Origin: Moniliophthora roreri | Lineage: Eukaryota > Basidiomycota > Agaricomycetes > Agaricales > Marasmiaceae | Direction: 5' to 3' | DNA length: 64,000 nucleotides | Assembly: GCA_001466705.2 (NCBI GenBank) | Contig: LATX02000252.1 | Coordinates: 142,066 to 206,065 of the forward strand | Shown: piece after piece, positions 10,381-22,491 of the stretch | How positions within the stretch are numbered: the stretch's first letter is position 1 | Layout: each line of letters starts with the position of its first letter | The notes under the pieces: generated by a model | What the model saw: the letters and a program-made list of their open reading frames with translations, nothing else | Databases searched by the model: none | Told to the model about the DNA's origin: nothing | Position numbers and translations under genes: made by a program

Positions 10381-11713
10381 GTGGAGGATGAAAGTAATAT
10401 CGACCAAGACATCGAGCTTGCAAGATGGCTTCAGAACATCAGGAATGGACTTTCGGAACACTCCGAATTGACCAGGCGTACAATTATAACCCGCCACCAC
10501 CGTTGCGAAGCCATCCGACAGCTCTCTGACGTGCTTGGGCCAGACACAACGACAGACGACGAAATACAACCAGACAACGAGCAGAGGAACAGCTCGACCC
10601 CATTATCCACACTACCAGAATTGCCCTTCTTCGCGAATACAGATCCATTCGAGATCAGAACCGAGAACTTGACAGAATTGTCGGTATCTACAGAAACCTC
10701 TACTCCTATTGCCAAAGAGACCAGACCCGAAGAGGACAACATGTCGGGAGAAGCGAGCTCAACTCTGAAACGAGAACAGAAACCGAAGACCCAAGAAGAG
10801 ATGATCATCAGTGTTGCGACTGCAGTGCTGGAAGATCAGAAGAAGAAGGAGAAGGGGACCAAGGTAGCAGCACTGGAACCCTTTGATGGAGATCGCAAGG
10901 AAACGTGGAGATTCCTCACCAAAGTTGAGATATACATCCGCATGCATCCATCAGAATACGACACTGACAAAAAGAAATGCCTTTTTCTTCTCTCCTATCT
11001 CCGAGGGAAAGATACCCAGGCTTGGAAACAAAGGAACACCGATCTTATTTTCAACTGGAAGACAGGTGACGAAGAATTGAAGTGGAACGATTTGAAGAAT
11101 GCTTTCAAGAAGCATTATCTCCTGTTGGACATAAAAGCCAACACACAATTACGCATCAAAGACATGAAAATGGGAGAAAGAGCAGACAATTATGTCAACA
11201 AGTTCTGGGTGTTAGCCAATGAATCAGGATATGATGATGAGGCACTAGCCCACATCTTCCAAAAGGGATTGCCATTTGTCTTAGCAGACAAGATTCTGAA
11301 TCAGCCACAGGGGAGACCCAAGGACCTGAACGAGTGGTACGAAGCCACCATTAGGTTCAACGAACAATACAAATACACGAAGGCAGTACAGAAGCCTCGT
11401 CGATTCCAGATGGCCACCAATAAAAAGAAGAGGTTTGAGAAGAAAGAAACAATGGTGAATCGGCTTGAGATGGGACGACTATCGGGAGATGATCGCCGAG
11501 AATACATGAAGGACGGGAGATGTTTCTGTTGCGCCACACAAGGACATCTCAGCCAGGATTGCCCAATGAAGAATTCAGAAAAGAAAACAGAAGACCGAGG
11601 AGAAAAGAAAGACACCGAGAGATGCTTATGTGAAGATCCAGGCGATGTTTAAGAAGTACAGCCAAGAAGAGCAGAAAGAGCTGCTGGACATTATGGAAAA
11701 TGAGGGTTTTTGA
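10381..11713 (+). pseudogene. gag: Gypsy-1 gag, frameshifted near its end
   Basis: Structural capsid/nucleocapsid protein. The frame is open from about 10345; the first in-frame ATG is 10741, so the true start is uncertain (an upstream ATG may be lost). A Gag core lies around 10860-11350 (FLFLLSYLRG, DMKMGERADNYVNKF, FQKGLP). One CCHC zinc knuckle, CFCCATQGHLSQDC, lies at about 11523-11564. A +1 shift near 11600-11650 sends this frame to an early TAA at 11650-11652. In the adjacent frame the natural tail continues (MFKKYSQEEQ, IMENEGF) to TGA at 11711-11713, matching the end of Gypsy-2 gag. The frame encodes a rather acidic Ser/Thr-rich N-terminal arm. Confidence 0.85.
11704..11713 (+). promoter_or_regulatory. 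predicted -1 ribosomal frameshift site, Gypsy-1
   Basis: G GGT TTT in gag frame, directly followed by the gag TGA; pol is open in the -1 frame from here. The identical heptamer in the identical place occurs in Gypsy-2 (18976-18982, then TAA). GGGTTTT fits the X_XXY_YYZ rule for slippery sites. Confidence 0.7.
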
Positions 11714-14700
11714 AGTGGCAGAAGAGGCCGACTCTCTCTCCGCCCCCACCAATAACGATATCGAACGTTGTATTAGCTAAGTTAGATCAAAATTCTATGC
11801 GAATCCCTTTGTCTTACAACGTTGGATCAGAAAAAGTCGGAATAAATGGGCTCCTCGATTCTGGAGCAGGAGGTCTTTTCATGACCTCCGAAATGGCAAA
11901 GCAGTTATGGCTTCCATGAGAACAGCTTCCCGAAAACATCCAAGTGTTCAATGTAGATGGGACCCCGAACAAAGTAGCCTGGATCACACACTCGGTAATG
12001 GCAACATATAAAATCGGATCAAAGGACCTCACAGACACATTCCTTCTCTCTGGACTCGGGAAGGAAGACGTCATCCTAGGATTGCCCTGGTTGCAAAAAT
12101 ATAACCCGGACGTCAATTGGAAATCAGGGGAAGTCACATTCAGACCGAAACAATACGTCAAGATCCCACGTAATGATAACGTCTTCAATAACGAATCCCC
12201 GGAGGAGATCATACGAAGAATTGATATCAGAGCCAAGATGTCGGTCTCACAAACAATGGCACACCAAGTCAAACAGAAGGAACAAATGTTCGAGACATTG
12301 GTTCCAGAATATCTCCATGAGTTTAGGGCACAATTTGAAGATCGAGAAGCTGAGCGCTTTCCCATATCGCAACATTATGACCACACTATTGATCTAAAAC
12401 CAGATTTTACACTGAAAGATTGCAAAATCTACTTGTTAATGGTACCAGAACAACAGGAACTGGACAACTTCCTCGCCGAGAACCTACAAAAGGGATATAT
12501 TCAAAAGTCAAAATCCCCGAATGTGTCTCCTTTCTTCTTTGTAGGCAAGAAAGAAAAAGGGAAACTGCAGCCGACACAGGATTATTGACATTTGAATGAT
12601 GGAACGATCAAAAACGTGTATTCACTGCCACTGATCTCAGATTTAATCAACAAGCTACGTGGGGCCACCATCTTTTCCAAACTTGATTTACGAAACGGAT
12701 ATAACGATGTTAGAATCAAAGATGGGGATCAATGGAAGGCAGCCTTCAAGACCAATAGAGGGTTGTTTGAACCAACGGTCATGTTCTTTGGACTTATGAA
12801 CTCTCTGGCAACCTTCTAAGCATTTATGGACGACATTCTATCAGATTTCATGGCAGAAGGATGGTGTCTTGTATACATGGACGACATCCTTATCTATTTA
12901 GCAAACGAGACGGAACACCACGAACACTCAAGAAAGCTCCTTCAACATCTCAAAGAGCAGGATCTCTTCTTGAAACCTCACAAATGCGAATTCGATGTCA
13001 CAGAGGTTATATTTTTAGGTTTGGTCATCCGACCCGGTACCATTGGCATGGATCCCATTAAGCTGGCAGGAATCAAAGATTGGCCCACCCCAGAAACGGT
13101 TACGGGAGTCCGAAGCTTCACAGGATTCGCGAACTTCTATCGGAAATTCATTGGACGGTATGTGGAGATTGCAAAGCCCCTCTATGATCTCACCAAAAAG
13201 GGGGTGAAGTTTCTTTGGGATGATCGTTGCCAGGTAGCATTTGATACTCTTAAACGAAAATTTGCACAACAGCCTTTGTTACAGATCCCAGATTCTTCCA
13301 AGCCATTTGTGATCGAAGCAGATGCATCCAAATGGGCATCGGGAGCAGTGCTACGGCAAAAGGCAGACGATGGTGAATGGCATCCTTGTGGATACATCTC
13401 TCATGCTTTCAACGCCATGGAGCGGAATTATGAAATTTATGACAGAGAACTGTTCGCAATAGTTTGGGCATTACAAACTTGGCGTCATTTCGTCATGGGC
13501 AACAGCTTTCCAGTAACTATTCTGTCAGACCACAAGAACCTGACGTATTTTCGGACAGCGCAGAAGTTAAATCGGCGACAAGCACGATGGAGCCTCTTTC
13601 TGTCGATGTTCGATTTATGGCTGGTTCACGTGCCTGGATCTCGGATGGTGCAATCGGACGCTTTATCCTGAAGATCGGATCACGTCTTACATGATGATAC
13701 CGATAATGAGGATATCATCATGTTGCCAGATTCGCTGTTCATCAACGCTATCAATGTGGACCTCCAGATGCGTCTGAAAGATGCATTAGGAAAGGATGAT
13801 TTCCATCAGAGTGCTCTGGAAACTCTTTTGGATCAGGGCATTCCTCCGATTAAGTCTTCTCTTTCTGATTGGAAATTCGACGATGATCTCCTCTTTTACA
13901 AGGGAAGAGCATACGTACCTAATGACGTCAATCTTCGACAAGAAATTGTTCAGAGCATCCATGAAGAACAGCCATTCGGACACCCCAGGCAGTTCGGGAT
14001 AGTAGATTTGGTCAGCCGAGAATTTTGGTGGCCAGGTATGGCTAAATTCATCAAAGCTTTCATTGATGGCTGTGCCCCATGTCAACAGATGAAAGTAAAC
14101 ACACACCCATCAGTAGCGGGCATTATGCCGCTGCTGGGAGTTCCCAATGTGGTGCCATTCCAGGTGATCACCATGGATCTCATCACGGACCTACCTGAAT
14201 CAGACAGTTTTGATTCTATAATGGTCGTGGTAGACCATTCCTCTACGAAGGGGGTAATTTTCATCCCTTGCATGAAGAAGCTGGACGCGACCAAGGCAGC
14301 AGAACTTCTGTTTCGACACGTATACAAATGATACAGGTTAGCAGAAAGGATCATTTCAGACAGAGACCCTAGATTTGCAGCAGAGGTATTCCAAGAAATG
14401 GCAAGACTTCTAGGAATCAAACATTCGATGAGTACTGCCTATCATCCACAGACAGATGGCGAAACTGAAAGGGTAAATCAGGAAGTCAAAATTTATCTAA
14501 GGTTCTTCTGTGGGAAACAACAGACAGAATGGAACAAACACCTGCAAATGGCAGAGTTTGCCCACAATAACAGGACCCATTCCGTTACCCATCACTCCCC
14601 TTTCTTTATGACAATAGGATATCACCTGAGACCCCTGCCCACCATCTTCGAACGAACAGATGTTCCATCAGTAGAAAAGAGATTAACGGAGCTAAAGCAA

Positions 14701-15204
14701 TTGCAGGAAGAAACATCAGCCATGATCAAAGTGGCCAGGAGACGGGTAATGGAACAAGAGAAGAAAAAGCGGGACACTTTCAAAAAAGGACAGAAAGTAT
14801 GGCTGGAAGGGAAGAACTTGGACTTCAGATACCCAACAAAGAAACTGTCACCAAAACGGGAAAGACCCTTTGAGATCGAAGAAGTCATGGGACCGGTAAC
14901 ATATAGGCTAAAACTACCGAAACAATGGAGGATACACCCCATTTTCCATGTCGGGCTGCTATCACTGTACAGGGAAACGAGCGAACACAGAGCCAACTAT
15001 CTGGAACCACCCCCAGACATAGTAGAAGGCCATGAGGAATTCAAGATCAAAGCCATCATAGGTCACAAGCCCAGGAAAAATCCAACGAAGTTCCTTGTCT
15101 CCTGGAAAGGATATGATTCCTCCCATAATGAGTGGAAGAAGAAGGCAGAATTAGAACATGCGATGGAGCTATACCTGGAGTATATAATCCAGCACAGATT
15201 GTAG
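11710..15204 (+). pseudogene. pol: Gypsy-1 pol: protease, RT, RNase H, integrase, chromodomain
   Basis: One frame runs from the frameshift site to TAG at 15202-15204, broken only by in-frame stops at 11917-11919 (TGA), 12586-12588 (TGA), 12817-12819 (TAA), 13669-13671 (TGA) and 14329-14331 (TGA). Domains in order: aspartic protease (LLDSGAGG near 11850), reverse transcriptase with catalytic YMDD near 12875, RNase H ([13 protein letters not shown] near 13305 and DRELFAIV), integrase HHCC zinc domain (near 13970-14090), the DDE core (MDLITDL, SDRDPRF, HPQTDGETERVNQE near 14445) and a C-terminal chromodomain (IIGHKPRKNPTKFLVSWKGYD near 15055-15120). Chromodomains direct integration to marked chromatin. 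Compared with Gypsy-2, the stop after ...QDY replaces an invariant arginine and the TAA replaces glutamine. Confidence 0.93.
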
Positions 15205-15226
15205 GAAAGACCCCAACACAACAAAC

Positions 15227-16585
15227 ATGTCTAGCCAAGGATCCTCTTTCAACCTCCACAGCTGACCTCTTCCCTCTCCCCCCACTGGTGTCGAAGACCC
15301 CAAGCAAGTCCACTACAATGGCCCATTCGCCCCTTCCCCTTTTGAACTTCTTTACCTCGTGAATACAGGTGAACATGACAACGCATTAAGGCTCAGGACT
15401 GCAGCCTCCCCAGTACATCGAATCACCATTGATGGATTGATCCGTCTCCGAGAGCAACGAGCGGCTCTCGATCACATTGTCCAAGAGACCAACACCTATT
15501 CGGCCAATTTGGCATACAATGCGACGGCTGGAGCTGCGGGCAGCCTCATCTTGCATGGCCCTGTAACGGTACCGTCCCCACCTGCATACTCCCATAATGA
15601 CAACCTGCCGAATGCTCCTGACACTGTAGGTTCCCTCCCCAAGGACATTTGCGATGCAGATCCAAACAGTCCAGAATTTTGGATGGCACATGCAGCCTAT
15701 GCCGAACGAATTCGAAACGCTGCCCAACTGGCGTGCGAACAATTCGAACGAATCCCCTCCATCCCCACACCCAGCTTTGGTCTATCTAGGCCATTTAATA
15801 GAGCCAGACAGTCAGCCCCCGTTCATCCCGACGGACGAGTCTCCGCCGCCCCTTCAAGTCCAACTTCCCTTGTCTACCCAGACCCACCAAGCCCCTCTAG
15901 TAATGCCCCCTCCAATGATGAATCCATCGTTGTCGAGCACATCCCTCCATCAGAACCTGGAAGTCCCCCTATCTATGCTGCCTCTATCGGCATCCAAACC
16001 CCTTCCCCTTCCAATTCAAGCTCCGAGAGCCACCAATCCAATATGGAGAATATCTACTCCCCCGGAATCCAGGGATGCGACAACTGTGACCCCCCCGCCA
16101 CAGTACTGTTCCATGCAGACGGAGTCCTCAACCCCTATTTCCAACCACTCCGAATTGTTTGGGCCAACAACAGACAGACCCCCGAACCCATTGCTCCTGA
16201 ACCAGAGAGCAACGCCGATGCCGCGCCGAGCACTGATCCAAGACCCGACAGTTCAGTCAGTATGGGATGACGACGACCTCGTTGAAGTGTCGTCGAACGA
16301 GCCATCCTCACCTCCGACCAGCGACGACGACATGAGGGACGAAGTATTCGAGTACCTCTCTGCCCTGTGTGCAGAGTGGCGAACCACCACGGCTGAGAAT
16401 GCCTGAGCTACCGTTGTCAGGTATGCGGGATGGCTGCGTCTGGTCACCTCTCTCGAGATTGTCGTCTCAAACGAAGGTCGAGACGAATTGCTCGCAACCA
16501 CCCTTCCCAGCGCCCACCATCTCCTAATGATGATATCTACGGGGGTAACCCTGACACTGAACTCTATGGAGACAGAGAGCAGTAG
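15227..16585 (+). pseudogene. Gypsy-1 third ORF (ORF3): Pro/Ser-rich protein with tandem zinc knuckles
   Basis: Starts at an ATG 22 nt after pol (AACATGTCTAGC, like the ORF3 start of Gypsy-2) and is open to TAG 16583-16585 except for a few TGA codons (after LHS near 15263, at 16268-16270, near 16282 and near 16391). The N-terminal third aligns with Gypsy-2 ORF3 (LLYLVNTGEHDNA against LLHLFNTEQYDDQ; HGPVTVPS against EGPVTVPS). The middle is Pro/Ser-rich and disordered. A basic arginine stretch follows, then two CCHC-like knuckles (CPVCRVANHHG, TGA, EC; then CQVCGMAASGHLSRDC), then RRSRRIAR and an acidic tail ending DTELYGDRE. The position is that of env, but no signal peptide or membrane segment is seen. 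A nucleic-acid-binding accessory role is inferred. I do not recognise a family. Confidence 0.75.
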
Positions 16586-16712
16586 TTCCACAACTGCTGC
16601 AGTGGAGAATGTTGAAGAACAATTCAAATGGGTATACACTGGACGACAGGAATCGTTCCAAGAGGTAACGTTATCAGATGGGACTGTGGCAAGATTGGAA
16701 TTTCGCCCCTAG
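15654..16712 (+). other. Gypsy-1 +1 frame overlapping ORF3, one TGA inside
   Basis: A second frame, +1 to ORF3, is open from 15654 to TAG 16710-16712 except for TGA at 16404-16406. It is acidic where ORF3 is basic (SVWDDDDLVEVSSNEP) and aligns with the +1 frame of Gypsy-2: YLSALCAEWRTTTAENA against CVSALCADWSAISPEIA, the TGA falling exactly on an arginine of the Gypsy-2 frame. Downstream of the ORF3 stop it is the only open frame and still aligns (NVEEQFKWVYTG against MLMEEYDRDIQLLFVG). It may be a real overlapping gene or a C-terminal extension reached by frameshift. GC-skewed codon use could also keep it open by chance. Confidence 0.45.
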
Positions 16713-17098
16713 TGCAGGGGTAATGTTACAATGCTATAGACTTTCATGTGACTGTGTGTATTTGTAATCACTTTCTTCTTTCTTCTATCGTTTTCTTTCA
16801 CCTTCTCGAATGCTTATGTAACAACATTCTATTCCCTTCTCTCCGTTTCTATCAGTAATTATGTACACATTCTACAATGTTCTCTTGAGTTCTTTCTCAT
16901 TTGTAATCGTAGATACATTGTACTATTTAAGTAGCTCTAACTAGGTCTCAAGCTCCTCAGCTTGACCTGGTTAACTATAAACCTTGTTCTAAGCAACGAA
17001 TGAACTCTTAAGCATCGAACCCAGAGACCACCTCTTAGTTCTTGCTTGAACTCTGAACCTTGAACCTTACGATTGTCTCGACTACGTCATAGTTGAGT
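16711..17098 (+). repeat. Gypsy-1 polypurine tract and 5' part of its 3' LTR
   Basis: GCAGGGGTAA precedes TGTTAC at 16724. The LTR matches 9948-10307 but carries an extra stretch around 16830-16875 (TTCCCTTCTCTCCG...). It is cut after TGAGT at 17098 by the start of Gypsy-2. Its terminal bases now sit at about 24374-24396. Confidence 0.88.
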
Positions 17099-17551
17099 TG
17101 TTACGAACTTTCCCTTTTTCCATTGTATTACTACCTATGCTTCCCTTTCATCAGACACATTCACCTTCCTAGCCCCCTTTTCCTTCTCAAATCCATGCTT
17201 CTCTTTACCATCAGACTCATCCACCTTCCTCGTCCCCATTTGCTTATCCCTTTGTATTGTATTACTCATATCCCGATAGCTTCGGGAATTTTAGACAATC
17301 ACCGAACTCATCAGCTATACGTATATAGTTAGTATTAGCTCGGTTGTAACGTATTTAAGCGCTCAAGCTGAGACTCTAAGTCTCCAGCTTGACCTGGTTT
17401 ATTATACACTTGTGTCAACGCCTACATCGAAGGATTTCTGAACTTCAGCAACCGCTGAACGAACTCGAACTTGAACTTGGAAACTACTTTACGAAGGGGA
17501 TTCTTCGTTGAAGTTAGTTGAAGTTGACGTTGCTGCGCAAGTAACGTAACA
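17099..17551 (+). repeat. Gypsy-2 5' LTR
   Basis: 453 bp, TGTTACGAAC...GTAACA. TTTAA at 17354-17358 and AGCTTGACCT at 17386-17395 repeat the TATA and self-primer arrangement of Gypsy-1. It differs from the 3' LTR (23942-24396) at only a handful of sites, several of them CG against TG or CA, so Gypsy-2 is the younger insertion. Confidence 0.93.
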
Positions 17552-17553
17552 CA

Positions 17554-17563
17554 AGGTCAAGCT
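17554..17563 (+). promoter_or_regulatory. self-priming primer binding site of Gypsy-2
   Basis: AGGTCAAGCT, two bases after the LTR, is the exact 10-nt reverse complement of AGCTTGACCT at 17386-17395. It is the same arrangement as in Gypsy-1 and consistent with Tf1-type self-priming. Confidence 0.72.
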
Positions 17564-17749
17564 CATCGATTGCCGACCTATCCAGGTTTAGGCATCAACA
17601 AGGACAAGACGTCGCGACGGAACGAACAACAGCTAGAGAAGGATATCGCGGAAGCAGAAGCGCGCCGGCATGGGCAACCAACCCAATCCATATCGAATCC
17701 TGGTGGATGAGCGATCCCACCGTTAACCCGGGCATCCCGCAGAGAACTA

Positions 17750-18985
17750 TTGACCCCCTTGCAATCGCCATCGCTAACGAGTCAGCCACTGACAGAGACA
17801 CAAGGCGAAGTCCCAGAAACAAGGAGAACCTTGACCCCATCATTCACTCAGACTGGATCGAGAACGACCGAACGAGAAGAAGAACCCTCACCGAATACAC
17901 CGAAGCCCTCAGACTCGGATACATTGAATATATCTACCGACTCTCAGGAGGAACTAGATCCATTTCAACGATTGTTACAAGGCCTAAAGAACAGCCCTCG
18001 ATCACCGAAAGTACAAACAGAAGCAATGGCGGAAGATAAGAAACCATCAGGAAGCAGACCAAGGAAGGAAGAACCCACGGCTGAAGAAGCAGTCATAGGC
18101 TCCGCGATGCCCGTACAAGTAGTCTCGGCGGTAAAGGAAGTAAAAGCCACACTTCCAAGAGCCTTTACGGGAACGCGAGGAGATGCGAAGAAGTTCTTGA
18201 GAGAAGTATTGATCTATGTGGCGCTTAACCCAAAAGCGTTCCCGGATGACAGGTCGAAGAAGCTTTTTCTTCTTTCCTACATGACGGACGGGCCAGGAGA
18301 GTTCTGGAAGAATGACAAAACCGATCTCCTGCTAGCATTCGACCCTGACGCTGAAAAGGTGACGTGGTTGGAGTTCTTGGACGACTTCAGAACATCGTTC
18401 GAACCTCTTGATCCTGCCTTAAAAGCACAGTTAGACCTCAAAGATCTGAAGATGAAGGAAAGGGCTGATGAATACACTTATCAGTTCACCTACCTTGCCA
18501 AACAAACTGGATATAATGATGCAGCACAGATAGTGGCATTCAAACGGGGATTGCCGAGAAGCCTCGTATTCAAAATCATGACGAGACCGGAAGGCGCCCC
18601 CACTACGATCAAGGACTGGATGAATGCAGCTATCATCTTTGATGAAAGTTATAAGCAAGCATTGGAATATGGAAAGACCTGGGACGAAGAACACGGAGGA
18701 AAGAAGCAAAGAAGCTTTAGGAAGAAGGAGGACGTAGCCATCAAACAGATTGGCGAAATTGATCGGAAGGAATATATGTCGAAAGGACTTTGTTTTAGAT
18801 GTGGAAGGGCAGGACACCGAATTAAAGACTGTCCGGATATGCCGAAGAAGGACGAACGAAAGCAGGAAGAACCAAGGAAGATGACGAAAGAAGAGAGGTT
18901 CGCTAAAATCCGAACCTTAGTGAATGATCAGCCAAAGGAAGACAAGGACTTTCTGATCGACTTAATGGAACAGGAGGGTTTTTAA
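17750..18985 (+). CDS. gag: Gypsy-2 gag
   Basis: Capsid/nucleocapsid protein, intact to TAA 18983-18985. The frame is open from 17711 (after a TGA at 17708-17710); the first ATG is 18026 ([10 protein letters not shown]), so the N terminus is uncertain. The Gag core ([16 protein letters not shown] near 18260, [24 protein letters not shown]) is followed by one CCHC zinc knuckle [14 protein letters not shown] at about 18793-18834 and a charged C-terminal tail. The N-terminal arm is Ser/Pro/Thr-rich. The last codons GGT TTT before TAA form the predicted frameshift site. Length from 18026 is 319 residues, ordinary for Tf1/sushi gags. Confidence 0.88.
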   Translation: MTPLQSPSLTSQPLTETQGEVPETRRTLTPSFTQTGSRTTEREEEPSPNTPKPSDSDTLNISTDSQEELDPFQRLLQGLKNSPRSPKVQTEAMAEDKKPSGSRPRKEEPTAEEAVIGSAMPVQVVSAVKEVKATLPRAFTGTRGDAKKFLREVLIYVALNPKAFPDDRSKKLFLLSYMTDGPGEFWKNDKTDLLLAFDPDAEKVTWLEFLDDFRTSFEPLDPALKAQLDLKDLKMKERADEYTYQFTYLAKQTGYNDAAQIVAFKRGLPRSLVFKIMTRPEGAPTTIKDWMNAAIIFDESYKQALEYGKTWDEEHGGKKQRSFRKKEDVAIKQIGEIDRKEYMSKGLCFRCGRAGHRIKDCPDMPKKDERKQEEPRKMTKEERFAKIRTLVNDQPKEDKDFLIDLMEQEGF

Positions 18986-19015
18986 AACGGCGAACAAGGA
19001 CGATGGCTCCACCGC
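18976..19015 (+). promoter_or_regulatory. predicted -1 frameshift site with hairpin, Gypsy-2
   Basis: Slippery heptamer GGGTTTT at 18976-18982, in gag frame G GGT TTT, followed at once by TAA. Five bases on, CGGCG (18988-18992) can pair with CGCCG (19011-19015) to form a GC-only stem. Pol is open in the -1 frame across this point. A re-initiation alternative at ATG 19003 is possible. Confidence 0.65.
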
Positions 19016-22000
19016 CGGTCATTATTTCACACTTTGTACTAGCTAAACTGGATCGAAATTCTATGCATATTCCGCTCAAGTACAAAGTGGGAACGAAAGA
19101 CATCGAAACAAAAGCCCTACTAGATTCGGGAGCAGGAGGAAGATTTATAAGCCCAAATATAGCTAGGATGTTAGGAAAAAAATGGATTCGGTTGCCAGAA
19201 AAAATCCGAGTATTCAACGTGGATGGAACAGCCAACAAAACAGCGTGGATCACGCATGTCGTGGAGTTGGAGTTTCAGATTGCAGGAAAGGAGTTTAGAG
19301 AAAACTTCATGATTTCAGGAATCGGTGACGAAGAAATAATCTTGGGACTTCCATGGCTGAGGCATCATAACCCCACAATTGACTGGGAAACCGGAGCAAT
19401 CCAGTTTCAGCCTCGCCGATGGATTCAAATCAGGAAATTTACAGGAGTCCTAGACACTTTCGAACCCGAAGTTCTCATAGGAGCGAAAACCACAGCTTCA
19501 CAGGAAATGGCCCACCAACATCAAGCAGTAAAGAAGGAGATAGAGGAACTTATTCCTGGTTATCTGCTGGGATACAAAGATCGGTTCGAAAAAGGAAAAG
19601 CAGAGCGGTTCCCACCTTCCCGAACGTACGACCACGCGATCAATCTCAAACCCGATTTTATTCCGAGGAATTGCAAATTATACCCGTTAAGCCCGATAGA
19701 GCAGCAGGAACAGGATAAGTTCCTGGAGGAGAACCTGAGGAAGGGGTACATCCGGAAGTCCAAATCTCCGATGGCCTCTCCTTTCTTCTTCGTAGCCAAA
19801 AAGGAGAAAGGAGCACTCAGACCGACGCAAGATTATAGGGAGCTCAACAAAGGAACAGTGAAGAATGCCTATCCCCTTCCTCTAATTTCAGAACTTCTCG
19901 ACAAACTAAAAGGTGCAACGGTTTTCACGAAACTTGATCTGAGGAACGGATACAACAATGTCAGGATAAAGGATGGAGATCAATGGAAGGCCGCCTTCAA
20001 AACCAATAGAGGGCTCTTCGAACCGACAGTAATGTTCTTTGGACTAAGCAATTCCCCTGCCATGTTCCAAGCCTTTATGAACGACGTACTCTCCGACTTC
20101 ATTGATGAAGGATGGTGCGTGGTGTATATGGACGATATTCTTGTCTTTTCCAAAAATTCGGAAGAACACAGAGAACGAACGGAACGATTGATGAGGCGTC
20201 TCAAGGATCATGATTTGTTCCTCAAACTGGAGAAATGCGAGTTCGATGTGACGGAAGTGGTATTTTTAGGAATGGTCATCAGGCCCGGATACATTGCTAT
20301 GGATCCCATAAAACTCGCAGGAATAGCCGACTGGGAACCTCCTCAGACAGTGAAAGGAGTCCGTGCGTTCTTGGGGTTCGGAAATTTCTACAGGAAGTTT
20401 ATTGGGAAATACGCGCACGTCACAAGACCTTTGAACGACCTCCTACAGAAGAACCGGAAATTCGAATGGACAGCGCAATGTCAAATAGCTTTCAACCTCC
20501 TGAAAGCGAAATTCCTGTCCGAACCAATACTAGTCATGCCAGATGTGGACAAACCCTTTGTTATAGAAGCTGACGCTTCGAAGTGGGCCACGGGCGCTGT
20601 TCTCAGACAAAAGGGTATAGACGGCGAATGGCATCCATGCGGATACTTATCCAAATCATTGTCCCCCACTGAACGGAACTATGAAATCTATGATCGAGAA
20701 CTCCTCGCAATCTATAGAGCACTTGTGGAATGGCGTCATTACCTCATGGGAGGGAAGTTTAAAATTGTGATTCTTTCGGACCATAAGAATCTAACTTACT
20801 TCCGGACGGCACAGAAACTGAACAGACGTCAGGCGAGGTGGAGTCTTTTCTTATCAGAATTCAATTTGGGATTAGTACACGTTCCAGGAAAGTCCATTTC
20901 GCAGGCGGACGCTTTATCAAGGCGAAGTAACGAGCAAGATGAAGTGGACAGCGACAACGAAGACATTGTTGTCCTACCAGATCAGCTCTTCATTAGAGGG
21001 ATCGATCTAGAGTTGAAGGACGACATAGCAAAATGATTGGGCCCGGACAATTTTCACAAATCGGCCCTGGAGCAACTACTACACCAGGGCATGCCGCCAA
21101 TCAAATCAGCGTTATCAGATTGGAGAATCGAAGACAACCTCCTCTTCTTTCAGGACCGAGTATACGTACCAAATGATACCGACCTCCGCCGACGCATAGT
21201 GCAATCGATTCATGAAACACCGGGAGTAGGTCACCCAGGGCAATGGAACACTACAGAACAAGTACAGCGCGACTTCTGGTGGCCAGGAATGGTCAAATTC
21301 ATCAAAAACTTCGTCGATGGCTGCGCAATATGCCAGCAATCTAAAATTAATACACACCCGACACAGACTCTGATCCAACCGCTCCAGGTACCCCAAAACT
21401 CTTTCCCCTTTCAGGTCTGTACCATGGATCTCATCACAGACCTCTCTGAATGTGACGGTATGGATTCTATTCTGGTCGTGGTGGACCACTCGTCTACGAA
21501 GGGGGTAATTTTTACTCCATGCACCAAGACAACAGACGCCACGAAGGTTGCGGAAATGTTGATTCAACATCTCTACAAGAGATTCAGATTACCTGACTGA
21601 ATTATATCCGATCGAGACCCCAGATTCGCTGCGGAAGTATTCCAGGAAATGGGGAAACAGCTCTCCATCAAACATTCTATGAGCACAGCGTTCCACCCAC
21701 AAACCGACGGAGAGACGGAACGAGTAAATCGAGAGGTCGAGGTCTATCTCAGGATGTTCTGCGCAAAAGAACAAACCAGATGGAAGGAATATCTCTCACT
21801 AGCAGAGTTCGCTCACAACAATCGAACACACTCAGTCCTCAAAAAATTGCCATTCTTTATGATGATGGGATACCACCCTCGGCCACTCCCGACAGTATTC
21901 GAAAGAACAACGATTCCATCGATAGAAGAACGACTGCAAGAGTTAAAAAGAGTACGAGAAGAAACTACAAGCCTATTGGAGTTAGCAAGACAACATATGA

Positions 22001-22488
22001 TAAGGAGAGAAAAACAAAAATTAGATGTATTCGAAAAAGGACAAAAGGTCTGGCTAGAAGCAAAGAACTTGGCAACGGGATACCCATCAAAGAAGCTAGC
22101 CCCAAAAAGGGAAGGCCCATTCGCAATCCTCGAGGTACTCGGACCCGTGACGTACAAATTGGACCTACCCCATCAATGGAAAATTCACCCCGTTTTCCAT
22201 GCAGCCTTGTTGTCACCATACAAACAGACCGAGGCCCATGGACCGAGTTTCACAGAACCACCCCCGGATCTTATTGAAGGATTCGAAGAATATGAAGTAG
22301 AAGCAATAGTGGGACATAGGCCGAAGAAGCGACCCCGAGAATTCCTCGTGTCATACACGGGTTACAATTCGTCTCATAACCGATAGATCCGCATGGAGGG
22401 GATGGAGAATTGTCTAGACCTTTTCAAGGACTATATAAAGAAGCACAGACTGAAGCCCAAAGACCCCATACCGATTCATCCGTCGTAA
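18979..22488 (+). pseudogene. pol: Gypsy-2 pol: protease, RT, RNase H, integrase, chromodomain
   Basis: Single frame from the frameshift site (an in-frame ATG is at 19003) to TAA 22486-22488, interrupted only by TGA 21034-21036, TGA 21598-21600 and TAG 22384-22386. Domains in order: protease [10 protein letters not shown] near 19117; RT with YMDDILVF near 20128; RNase [14 protein letters not shown] near 20560; integrase zinc domain with CAICQQ near 21325; DDE residues in MDLITDL, SDRDPRF and HPQTDGETERVN near 21700; C-terminal chromodomain starting near 22290 (IVGHRPKKRPREFLVSYTGYN). The first 677 codons are intact, so protease, RT and RNase H could still be made. The stops separate off the integrase halves and the end of the chromodomain. 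All three are explained by single C-to-T or G-to-A changes from Arg or Trp codons. Confidence 0.94.
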
Positions 22489-22491
22489 AAC

